A stretch of 64,000 bases of DNA from a virus: IMG/VR virus record IMGVR_UViG_3300050026_000388, positions 38,176-102,175 of that record; one strand, 5' to 3'. The position numbers and the translations under genes are program-made. Below are positions 46,541 through 54,800 of this stretch, one piece after another; within the stretch, counting starts at the first letter, position 1, and every line of letters begins with the position of its first letter. Below the pieces are notes generated by a model. It ran no database searches. It was not told the origin of the DNA and saw only the letters and a list, made by a program, of their open reading frames with translations.

Positions 46541-48069
46541 TGGTAGCAAGTAGTAGCTCATCAAGCGGCAGCCTCAGCATGCATGTGGAAGACGCCTCAC
46601 TTGCTAAGGTGCTTGGGAGATTCCGAACAATAAGTGAGGAATCTAATGTTAGTTTGGCAGCGGCATTAAACCAAGGAGCCCACATCGTTGAAACTTCGGC
46701 TAAGAGCAAAGTGCGCGTTAAGACGGGTAGGTTGAAGGGCTCAATACATGTAATAAACGCAACGCCAGAACGGCTCGAATCTCAGGTTATAGCAGACACT
46801 AGCTATGCTTGTGTGTTTAATGCGCAAACAACAGTCGTTACGGCTAATGGTCAACGAACCATCGGGCAAATAAAAGAAGGCGACCGCGTCCTTACACAAA
46901 CTGGAGAATATAAACGAATTATAGCCACCAATCGGTTCTTAGCAGAATTAAAGCCAGAGTTAATCACGATAACCACAGCACACAATAAAGGTGGAACTCA
47001 TAAGCTGACTGTAACAACCGACCACAAAATATTAACTCACCGAGATGGGCGCAATCAATGGATACACGCTGGTGATTTAACATTGACTGATTCCTTATAC
47101 ACTAAAATAAAAATTGCACATAATAAAGGAACGGCGCCGATAAAGACGTGCATAAACTGCGGCACAGACTACCACTATCGCCGAGGTTATGATGGTTCTG
47201 GGCAATTTTTCTGTTCGCGAGATTGTCAGTATAAATATTTACGGGGACTCCACGGGACACATTTTGGCAAGAAACATTCCACAGAGACTCGTGCGCAAAT
47301 GAGTGATATAAAGATTAAACAGAATCGCGAACATCCAGAAAAGCACATAAATTGCGTGCGCACTCGACGCGGTTTTAACACAAACATCGAATGCGAGGTA
47401 GAAGAATGGATTAAGAAATCAGGCAAAAGATACCAAAAACAACATAGGATTGGTGGTTGTTATGTTGATTTCTATTTACCTGACGACCGCGCGGTAATCG
47501 AAGCCGATGGTGCATTTTGGCACCAAGACCAAGAAAAAGATATTTCCCGTGATGAAGAGATAAAAAGGGCTGCACCAGACACCACCATATTACACATCCA
47601 TTTTTATAACAAAAGATACAGCCAAAATTTGATTCCAAACCCCCTAAAAGAGGTGTATTACGTCGCGTGCAACCCTGGGATGTCTAGTTTTGTTGACCCC
47701 ACCGTGTTTAAATTAACGCCGATTCTCAAACTAGAACCTTGGACGTACAAAGATAAACGCAAATCTAAGAGAGGTGCCAAGCATTCGCTCTACGACTTAA
47801 CTATCGAAGATGTTCATAGCTTCTATGCAAATGGTATTCTAGTTTCTAATTCTTATGTAGAAAAAGGAACCCAACCACACGTCATCGTTCCCGTAAGCGG
47901 CCAAGTTTTACACTTCACCGTCCAGTCGGGAGACGAGGTTTTCGCACAGAGCGTGCAGTCTCCAGGCAGCCAAGCGTATCCCTTCATGGAGCCCGCACTT
48001 ACGGAACACACGGAAGATATTAAAGCAAGCATACTGCTCGCGCTGCAGATGGAGATGATGAAACTTTGA
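46540..48069 (+). CDS. HK97-gp10-like tail-joining protein interrupted by an intein
   Basis: 509 residues before splicing. The host protein is residues 1-90 plus 438-509 (162 residues joined), the normal size for the gp10-like family that links head and tail. Its hallmark (YA-x-YVE-x-GT) is split exactly: SYA ends the first part and SYVEKGTQPH opens the second. The N-terminal part has the VKTGRLKGSIHV family motif and the C-terminal part has PFMEPAL. The insertion (residues 91-437) begins with Cys and ends in Asn followed by Ser. The reading frame is intact through the intein, so splicing would restore a functional neck protein. Confidence 0.85.
   Translation: MVASSSSSSGSLSMHVEDASLAKVLGRFRTISEESNVSLAAALNQGAHIVETSAKSKVRVKTGRLKGSIHVINATPERLESQVIADTSYACVFNAQTTVVTANGQRTIGQIKEGDRVLTQTGEYKRIIATNRFLAELKPELITITTAHNKGGTHKLTVTTDHKILTHRDGRNQWIHAGDLTLTDSLYTKIKIAHNKGTAPIKTCINCGTDYHYRRGYDGSGQFFCSRDCQYKYLRGLHGTHFGKKHSTETRAQMSDIKIKQNREHPEKHINCVRTRRGFNTNIECEVEEWIKKSGKRYQKQHRIGGCYVDFYLPDDRAVIEADGAFWHQDQEKDISRDEEIKRAAPDTTILHIHFYNKRYSQNLIPNPLKEVYYVACNPGMSSFVDPTVFKLTPILKLEPWTYKDKRKSKRGAKHSLYDLTIEDVHSFYANGILVSNSYVEKGTQPHVIVPVSGQVLHFTVQSGDEVFAQSVQSPGSQAYPFMEPALTEHTEDIKASILLALQMEMMKL
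46810..47850 (+). mobile_element. Intein with NUMOD3 and Vsr/DUF559-like endonuclease domain
   Basis: 347 residues. Splicing blocks are clear: Cys1 with CVFNAQTTVVTANGQRTIG (block A), TVTTDHKILTHRDG (block B), LYDLTIEDVHSFYANGILVS (block F) and terminal Asn before Ser+1 (block G). The usual penultimate His is Ser (VSN), a known but uncommon variation. Between the splicing halves lie a zinc finger (CINCGTDYHYRR, CSRDC), a NUMOD3-like helix (THFGKKHSTETRAQMSD) and a nuclease resembling Vsr/DUF559 enzymes (GGCYVDFYLPDDRAVIEADG, FWHQDQEKDISRDEEIKRA). That nuclease class is rare in inteins, where LAGLIDADG or HNH types dominate. Confidence 0.8.
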
Positions 48070-48545
48070 TAATTAGACAGTCGGCCTCCTACGAATTACG
48101 TAAACTGTTCTATGACGTGCTCGTTGCCGACGATACGCTGACATCTCGTGTTTACTATGATGAACAAGGTAACGTGACTGCGGCGAAGGTGTATGATACG
48201 GTCCCTCCAAAGGTGAAAAAGCCGTATGTAACCGTAGGCAAAGCGGCCATAAAAATAGACCGCGATACGCAGTCAAAAGACATGTTTGCGGATATATACA
48301 TGGTCGAGATTGACTGCTTCACCCATTACGGCGGCAAGGCCGACGTTTCGCAGTTAATGAACGATGCGATGTACGCGCTCTCGGCTGCGGCGGTAAACCA
48401 GACATTACAGTTCGATGATGGGAGTGCCTTTAGATTAGGCATCTTTGAGATAGACGTGCGCGGAGAGGATGTTTCTGTATGGGGGCCAAAAGAAGCAGAG
48501 CACAGCGTATTAACGTGCAACGTCCGCGTCGTGCAGGTAAAATAA
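48066..48545 (+). CDS. Tail terminator protein
   Basis: 159 residues starting at TTG 48066, which overlaps the previous stop. Position between gp10-like protein and tail tube, together with AKVYDTVPPKVKKPYVTVGK, the YMVEIDCFTHYGGKADVSQL block and the closing AEHSVLTCNVRVVQV, matches the tail terminator (gpU/HK97 gp10-downstream) family. It caps the tail tube and contacts the neck. Confidence 0.7.
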   Translation: MIIRQSASYELRKLFYDVLVADDTLTSRVYYDEQGNVTAAKVYDTVPPKVKKPYVTVGKAAIKIDRDTQSKDMFADIYMVEIDCFTHYGGKADVSQLMNDAMYALSAAAVNQTLQFDDGSAFRLGIFEIDVRGEDVSVWGPKEAEHSVLTCNVRVVQVK

Positions 48546-48546
48546 A

Positions 48547-48562
48547 ATTGACCAGTGTTAAT
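48547..48562. promoter_or_regulatory. Third copy of the palindromic motif
   Basis: ATTGAC-CAGT-GTTAAT, which agrees with the ATTRAC-N4-GTYAAT form. It starts two bases after the tail terminator stop and ends 18 nt before the next ATG. No TATA-like sequence is evident beside it. Confidence 0.3.
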
Positions 48563-48579
48563 AGAGAAGGAGTTTAAAA

Positions 48580-49071
48580 ATGGACGAATTTAAAGGGCTA
48601 GGTAAACCCACCGAATGGGCAGACCGCGCCATCACGCCAAAAGCAGAGGAAAAACCTTTGCCGAAGGTTGATGTTGTGGAACCCGTGGTGGAGACACCGA
48701 AACCAGAAAAGGCACCAGCTAGTGATATGCACTCGCTGGCAAGCCTGATGAAGAAGAAATTGATGGATGAGGGCATCTCCGTTGACCCCGCAAAGCCACC
48801 TTATGTGGGCTTGGAAGCGGATTTTGGAGATTGCAGCATACGTTTCAGTGAGACGCAACAGGCAGAAGTTAAAGTTCGATGTTACGTGGAGAAAGGATAT
48901 GACAGTGTAGGTCGGCTGCGTGAATTTAGGCCGGCGGTAGAAAAAATACTACAAGGAAAATGTACTCTAAACGAATACAATCTTGAAACGCGCTACACGA
49001 AAGACTACACCCACAGCGGTGCAGGAAAGCGGGCTTCGACGCTCTTTTTTGGCGTCGCAATCCGCAAATAA
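48580..49071 (+). CDS. Unknown tail-region protein
   Basis: 163 residues with GAGAAGGAGTTTAAAA before ATG 48580. The N-terminal 50 residues are Pro/Lys/Glu-rich (KAEEKPLPKVDVVEPV). The rest (GLEADFGDCSIRFSETQQ, VRCYVEKGYDSVGRLREF) looks like a compact beta/alpha domain. Lying between tail terminator and tail tube genes, it is probably a tail component or tube-assembly factor. Family not recognised. Confidence 0.5.
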   Translation: MDEFKGLGKPTEWADRAITPKAEEKPLPKVDVVEPVVETPKPEKAPASDMHSLASLMKKKLMDEGISVDPAKPPYVGLEADFGDCSIRFSETQQAEVKVRCYVEKGYDSVGRLREFRPAVEKILQGKCTLNEYNLETRYTKDYTHSGAGKRASTLFFGVAIRK

Positions 49072-49100
49072 AGATTAATTAAACAGGAGATTAGAAAAAA

Positions 49101-49637
49101 ATGGCAGCATATTCACCAGTAGCAGTAGGCACTGGCTTTCTTAATGGCCGGTTTACGCGATTCTATATCGACGTAAGCGGAAGTAACACCGGCGACCCAT
49201 CGTGGCAACTCGTCGGGGGCGAATTGACCGGCAAATGGACGATTGACCCGCAGCTTGAGGACTACACCACAAAAGACGCTAACGCAATTATCTACTACCC
49301 AACTAGGTACAAGTGGAATGGTTCGTTTGATACCAACTACCTGGACGATGACGTCGGGCAGCGGATGGTTCGACTCGTTGCACTCACTGTTGGACAAGCA
49401 ACCAATTCGACTGATGGTGCGCTAACGGCACCGGGGCCGATATGCCGGATTGCATGGGCAATTTCACAGGATATCTCAGGTAGCACACCACAAGTACACA
49501 ACCTGAACTATATGTCGGGCCTCGCAGCGTTCAAGATAGACTTCGACATGACCGATGCGAAGATGGGGAAAATGACCATCACGCTTACCGGAAGCGGCGC
49601 TATAAGCATTGCTGTTGACCCGCGTACAAACGTATAG
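49101..49637 (+). CDS. Major tail (tube) protein
   Basis: 178 residues with ACAGGAGATTAGAAAAAA before ATG 49101. Features of siphovirus tube proteins include QLVGGELTGKWTIDPQLEDY, KWNGSFDTNYLDDDVGQRMV and a final beta pair KMTITLTGSGAISIAV. Position before the chaperone and tape measure genes agrees. It should form stacked hexameric rings of the tail. Confidence 0.7.
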   Translation: MAAYSPVAVGTGFLNGRFTRFYIDVSGSNTGDPSWQLVGGELTGKWTIDPQLEDYTTKDANAIIYYPTRYKWNGSFDTNYLDDDVGQRMVRLVALTVGQATNSTDGALTAPGPICRIAWAISQDISGSTPQVHNLNYMSGLAAFKIDFDMTDAKMGKMTITLTGSGAISIAVDPRTNV

Positions 49638-49653
49638 GTAGGGGTGACCAGAA

Positions 49654-50070
49654 ATGTCATCCACATACAATGACCTAACAGCGGATATACAAGTAATAAA
49701 CACAACGTACGCCGCCGCGGGTGCAACAGGATTACACAACCCAGACCTTGTAACGGGTGTGAGTTGCGGCACGTCTGCCAAAGGCGACAGTTTCACCAAT
49801 ACCGGACGAGAGTTCGTGTATATCACGAATGGAACTGGCACAGACCTACAAGTCACCATCAACGACCAAAGTGTTTGCACGCACGGCTTCGACCACGATG
49901 TTGTATCCATTATCCCCACCGGCGGCCATTCAGTAATGCTTGGCCCATTCCCGGTGAAATGGTTTACGACAACGTGCCTCATCGACTACGATGTAACAAA
50001 GAGTGGGACCTCACCGAAAATCTTTATTTTCCAGCTACCGACGGTATCGCCGGGGCCAGGGCAGGGTTGA
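49654..50070 (+). CDS. Tail-region beta protein, paralogue of the 50087 gene
   Basis: 138 residues. The shared block SAKGDSFTNTGREFVYITNG, then DQSVCTHGFDHDVV and GPFPVKWF, defines a pair with the next gene. Similar small proteins with GxEFxxxxN elements are found as head or tail decoration proteins. Its position after the tube gene suggests a tail decoration; this is inferred. Confidence 0.6.
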   Translation: MSSTYNDLTADIQVINTTYAAAGATGLHNPDLVTGVSCGTSAKGDSFTNTGREFVYITNGTGTDLQVTINDQSVCTHGFDHDVVSIIPTGGHSVMLGPFPVKWFTTTCLIDYDVTKSGTSPKIFIFQLPTVSPGPGQG

Positions 50071-50086
50071 GCGGAGGTGAAAAGAA

Positions 50087-50569
50087 ATGACATCATATGA
50101 TGCACAACACACGTACACCATTGGAGTTACACCATACTACTTCGTTGACGTTACCAAAGGCGTGCAAGACATAACAACAACGTACAGTGCCGATTTGACG
50201 GCTGTTGGTACTATCCCAACATTCGACACTATCAACACCGGCACCGAAGCTGGACCTACACCCGCCGCTGGAAATAAAGGCGACAGTTTTCAGAATAGCG
50301 GACGTGAGTTCGTATATATCAAGAACGCAGATGCAGTAAATCCACTCACGGTCAGATTCATTGACCAAAGCTTCTGTGACCATGACTTCGAACACGACGT
50401 TATAGCCACTGTGCCTACTAGTAACGGAAAGTTCTTCGGCCCGTTCCCTGTGAATTGGTTCACGGGGGTATGTTTGATTTGCTATGGCACACCGCCAACG
50501 CAAAGCACGGTAACGACCGCGACCATAGGCGTTTTCCTCCCCGAAAGTGGAGCTGGAGCTAAAGCGTAA
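50087..50569 (+). CDS. Tail-region beta protein, paralogue of the 49654 gene
   Basis: 160 residues with GCGGAGGTGAAAAGAA before ATG 50087. GDSFQNSGREFVYIKNAD, DQSFCDHDFEHDVIATV and GPFPVNWFTGVC match the preceding gene. The two likely arose by duplication. A hairpin terminator follows the gene. Confidence 0.6.
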   Translation: MTSYDAQHTYTIGVTPYYFVDVTKGVQDITTTYSADLTAVGTIPTFDTINTGTEAGPTPAAGNKGDSFQNSGREFVYIKNADAVNPLTVRFIDQSFCDHDFEHDVIATVPTSNGKFFGPFPVNWFTGVCLICYGTPPTQSTVTTATIGVFLPESGAGAKA

Positions 50570-50587
50570 ATCGTAAAATGAAAAAAT

Positions 50588-50615
50588 GGGCGCTAATTTG
50601 GCGCCCCCTACTTTA
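50588..50615 (+). terminator. GC-rich hairpin terminator
   Basis: GGGCGC (50588-50593) pairs with GCGCCC (50601-50606) across a seven-base loop, followed by CCTACTTTATTAT. It separates the abundant tube and decoration genes from the chaperone and tape measure genes, where less product is needed. Confidence 0.55.
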
Positions 50616-50639
50616 TTATAAAGGTGAAAAAAGATTAAA

Positions 50640-51134
50640 ATGGCTAAAGTAAAAAGTGTTAGACATGGTTATGTAGAAGTAGACATCGACAAGGAACGCA
50701 AGTTCCTAGATATGCCAAAGAACGAACCGATTTATCTCAAGTATAACTATAACGCCATAGGCGACGCCGACAGAGAAATGAAACAGTTCGGCTCGTCGAC
50801 GTTGTTAATCTTCACGAACCCGCGTTCAATTGGAACAGATGATGTTCGCATACTGCTTGGTGCAGGGTTGCGCCATCAGTTTCCGGGCATCACCACGCAG
50901 GTTGCTGGCGAGATTATGGACGGCGAGAAGTTCCCGTCAGTGCTAATAAAGATTATGGAAGCACTGTCATACGGAATGGAAGGCTGGTTCGAAGGCGACG
51001 CCGCGCAGGATGTTAAGGACATGCGCTTACGCGCAGTAGCGGTAGATGGGACAGAAGAGGCTGAAGAAGCCGGAGCAGAAGGTAAAGAAGAAGGGGCAAA
51101 GGCCGCAGGCACGGTCAAAGCGGCAAAAAAGTAG
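50640..51134 (+). CDS. Tail assembly chaperone, short form (gpG-like)
   Basis: 164 residues with AAAGGTGAAAAAAGATTAAA before ATG 50640. It begins MAKVKSVRHGYVEVDIDKER, has the family feature YNYNAIGDADREMKQFG, and ends with a low-complexity Ala/Glu/Lys tail (EEAEEAGAEGKEEGAKAAG). In tailed viruses this gene lies before the tape measure and is extended by programmed frameshifting. The slippery sequence is at its last codons, immediately before the stop. Confidence 0.8.
   Translation: MAKVKSVRHGYVEVDIDKERKFLDMPKNEPIYLKYNYNAIGDADREMKQFGSSTLLIFTNPRSIGTDDVRILLGAGLRHQFPGITTQVAGEIMDGEKFPSVLIKIMEALSYGMEGWFEGDAAQDVKDMRLRAVAVDGTEEAEEAGAEGKEEGAKAAGTVKAAKK
51125..51131 (+). promoter_or_regulatory. Canonical -1 ribosomal frameshift site
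   Basis: A-AAA-AAG read in frame as the end of GCA followed by AAA AAG, one codon before the TAG at 51132-51134. This is the dnaX-type slippery heptamer. Slipping back one base leads straight into an open frame (GTA GCG TTC) that continues through the next 172 codons, giving the gpGT-like fusion. Confidence 0.85.
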
Positions 51135-51649
51135 CGTTCAACTTCAAGAACCTGCTTGAAATTGCGTGCGGGCCGTTGCAGCTCACACCTGAGCAGTTCT
51201 GGGAGTTGACCCCCTACGAGTTCATGCTACTCTACGAGGGATACCAGGCGCGCAAGAAAGACCAAGAATATCTTGTCGCATGGCAAACCGCGTTACTCTT
51301 GAACGCTTGGCGCGGGGACGAAAAAGCCCACATCATTGAAGTTGCCGACCTGCTGCCGTGGGTGGCAAAGGCACAGAAGAAGATTCTGCATGAGAAAGCT
51401 CGCGGAGCGCCAATAAAACAGGCAGAATCGATAAAACCCGCAGAAAAACCGAAACCCGCAGAAAGCGCCGTGGATAAAGCCGTGAAGAAATATGCACTGT
51501 TGAAAGGCATAAACCTTGACGAACTTACACCTGAAGAACTCGCAGATTTAACGGCGGACGCGATAAACAACGAGGCAGGCGGGATATTCGGAAAAGCACC
51601 GACGGGGTGGCGCTTCCCGACAGAGCCGACGACAGAGGTAGTAAAATAA
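51131..51649 (+). CDS. Frameshift extension of the tail assembly chaperone (gpT-like part)
   Basis: Reading from the slip, the frame gives VAFNFKNLLEIACGPLQLTP followed by EQFWELTPYEFMLLYEGYQ, a standard C-terminal half of tail assembly chaperones. It continues with a helical domain and a Pro/Lys-rich linker, 172 residues. The fusion with the upstream gene is about 336 residues. A TTG at 51176 could start this part alone, but it has no ribosome-binding site. The long form brings tube subunits to the tape measure during tail assembly. Confidence 0.85.
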   Translation, partial: VAFNFKNLLEIACGPLQLTPEQFWELTPYEFMLLYEGYQARKKDQEYLVAWQTALLLNAWRGDEKAHIIEVADLLPWVAKAQKKILHEKARGAPIKQAESIKPAEKPKPAESAVDKAVKKYALLKGINLDELTPEELADLTADAINNEAGGIFGKAPTGWRFPTEPTTEVVK

Positions 51650-51822
51650 TGGTCGCACATCACGCAACCGTAAAGGCGGCGCACCACGCGCAAGCCGCTA
51701 AAGTGAAAAAAGCACCGGCAACGCACCACGCTATGAAGGCAGCCGTCCACCACGCAACGGCTGCTAAGAATAAAACAGTCGCTAAACCTGCTATAAAGGT
51801 AACGGCGAAAACTAAGAAGTAG
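51649..51822 (+). CDS. 57-aa His/Ala/Lys-rich basic protein
   Basis: ATG 51649 overlaps the previous stop (TAATG). The product contains four HHA elements (AHHATVKAAHHAQ, THHAM, VHHAT) in an Ala-Lys background, resembling the tails of histone-H1-like proteins in composition but with unusual His pairs. It could bind DNA, RNA or metal. It sits exactly between the chaperone and tape measure genes, where such a gene is unusual. Confidence 0.5.
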   Translation: MVAHHATVKAAHHAQAAKVKKAPATHHAMKAAVHHATAAKNKTVAKPAIKVTAKTKK

Positions 51823-51833
51823 GTAAAGAAAGA

Positions 51834-54800
51834 ATGGTAGGCTCATTGGCAGATTTGATGGTGACTATATCCGGGAATGCGTCCGGCCTTAAAGCCGCCC
51901 TCGGCGAAGCGGAAACGAGCACGGCATCGTTCGGCTCCAAGCTAGGTAGCGCGGCTAGTCTGGGTGCCGCCGGGTTCGGCGCCGCAGCCGTAGCTGTCGG
52001 CGCTTTCGCCATGAAGTCTGCCGCTGATGTTGGTGGTGCCTACAAAGATATAGAAAAACAGACCGGCCAAACGGGGGCCTCCCTTGATGCGCTTAAAGGT
52101 AACTTTAGGGATGTATTCTCAAACGTTCCTGAAGACGCGGGTACTGTTTCTACTGCGTTGAGTGATGTTTACGACAAGAGTAAAACCCTCAACGGCGGGG
52201 TGGTGCTAACCGGTCAAGGACTAGATACGTTAACCACAAAGTTCCTTAACTGGTCGCGTATCAGTGGGGTCTCAGTTTCATCCTTAGTTGATACAACAAC
52301 CGCATGGGCGGGCGCGTGGCACATGAGCGCTTCGCAAGTCAGCGACTCAATGGATACAGTAGAAAAAGCATCACAGGCGACGCACGAGGATGTTGGTACG
52401 CTTACCTTGGACATACAAAAAATGGCCCCTGCTGCTACACAGCTAGGATTATCATTCAATGAAACTACCGCCGATGTTGCTGGCTTTGAAGAAGCAGGAT
52501 TGAAATCCACTAGCATCACATCCGCGATGAACAAGACGTTTGCCGACGCCACTAAGGCTGGTAAAGATGCTCATACTGAATGGGAACAGGATATCAATAC
52601 ATTAACAAAATACACAACTGCAGTCCAAAGCGGCAATAAAGCCCAAGCGGAGGCTATAACAAAAACTAGCGATTGGAAGCAGGTTACTACCGACTTCTCG
52701 GCTAGGACGCTCACCCAGTTGGTTACCGCCGTCGGCGAAGGCAAGATGGGTGTTGCCGACTTGAACAAAATGCTGGAAAACAGCAGCGGTGACATCAACA
52801 AGACGGCCGGCGACACTAAAACTTTCTCACAAAATCTTGCAGAGTTTAAGAATAAATTAGAAGTCGCATTTGCACCGTTAGGCACAGTAATATTCACTCT
52901 TCTCAATAACTTACTATCCGCGATAACCCCCCTTATTCCTATCATCACTGCGTTGGTTAGCGCATTCGCCGCGGTGCCTGCACCAATACAGCTAGTCGTC
53001 ATGGCGGGCGCAGCGCTTCTCGGCGGCGTGGGCGCACTCCAACTTATACTCGGCAAGTTCAACATGAGCATAAGAAGCTTACCAGGTGATATTAATCAAT
53101 TAATCCCAGTAATCAAAAACCTTGCCTCAACAATGATGAGTGTGCCGTCGAAGATTATGAGTTTAGGTGGTGGTGCCGGCCAGGGTGCTGCAGAGACGGA
53201 AGCCGAAGCCGTCGCGTGGCAAGGGGTAACTGCATCGGAAGCCGAAGCAACCCTGGGTGCGGCGGAGTATGCCGCGGCTCAGGCAGGGGTAGGGGTGGAA
53301 ACCGAGGCCGAGATGGTAGCTTGGCAAGGGATTACTGCATCCGAAATCGAAGCTGCCGGTGGTGCTGAAGCATTTGCTGCGGCTCAGGCATCAGCTGCTG
53401 CAGCCATAGGAGCAACAGACGTAGCAGCGGGCGTTGAAGACACAGAAATTGCTGCTGGGACACTAGGCGAAACGCTAATGGCGGCCGCTGCGTGGGCTGC
53501 ATCAATCCCTATAATGATTGTGGAATCTCCTTTACTAATAATAGTCGCTGCTGTTGCGGCAATCGTCGCCGGTTTTGTTCTTCTCTATGCAACATCAAGT
53601 ACATTTAGGGATATGGTTGGGGGGATTCTTAACGCCATCCAGCAAGTAGTCGGGTGGGTTGAAAAACTCGTTGGCGCGCTGATGTCCGGTAACTTCTCGC
53701 AGGCAGGCGACTTACTCAAGCAGGGGTTCCAAGGCGCGATTGATGCTATATCACATTTCGACTTTGGTGCGTGGGCCGGCAAGATGGTCACAAGCGTCCA
53801 AGAATCTGTAGGGACTATATCGGGTTTAATCGGCGGCGCTTTTGATAAGCTTAAGAATATTGATTGGGGTGGTATGTTCGCGGGCATGCTTGATTCACTT
53901 GATAATGCCCTCACTGGCTTCCTGACCACGCTTGAAAATTCTGACTGGTCTGGGATGGTCACTAATCTTATTAATGCCATTGGCGGTGCGTTTGATTCGT
54001 TATTTGGTGGGGGTGATACTAGCGGAGCAGGCGGAACCGTATCTAAGGGTATGAGTACTGGACTATCGGCTGGAGTAACAAAGGCCGGACCGGACATAAT
54101 TGGCAAACTAGGTGATGTACTCAAGAAACTACTAGAAATCGCCCCTGAAATATTCTATAAAATCGGAACGGCGCTACTTGAAGCTCTCGGAAAAGTAGAC
54201 TGGGGAACGGTCTTTAATGAGGTAGGCAGAGTTCTCGTCAAAGCGCTGAAGGCAGCATTGGGAGAAGTAGCAACCGCCGCGCTTGAAGCGATAGGTGGTG
54301 CGCTCGGTGGCGCCGGCGGCGCTATTGGTGGCGCGTTTAGTGGTATTGGTGCGGCTATTAGCAGTGCGATAGGTGGCGCGTTGAGCAGCGCGGGTGGCGC
54401 TCTTGGCGGCATCGGTGACTCAATCAAGAACTCAATCGTAGGCGCGCTCAGCGGCATCGGCGGCATATTAAGCAGCGCATTCGCTGGGGCGGGTAGCGCC
54501 CTCGGAAACATCGGCAACACATTAAAGAACGCCGTAAGCGGCTTCGGTCAATGGCTCTACGACGCGGCGATTAATAACTTCCAATTTGCCACTAAATTCT
54601 ATCAGAGCCTATACAACACCGCACGGACGTATATGGGTGGTATAGGAAAATGGTTGTATGATGCGATTATGACCCTCTACCAGTTCGACGTGAAGTTCTT
54701 TACTCAGTTGATGAACCAGGCCAAGAACTTCATGGGCGGCGTCGGTAAATGGTTCTATGATGCCGCCATAAGCGCGTTCCAGTTTGATGTTAAATTGTTC

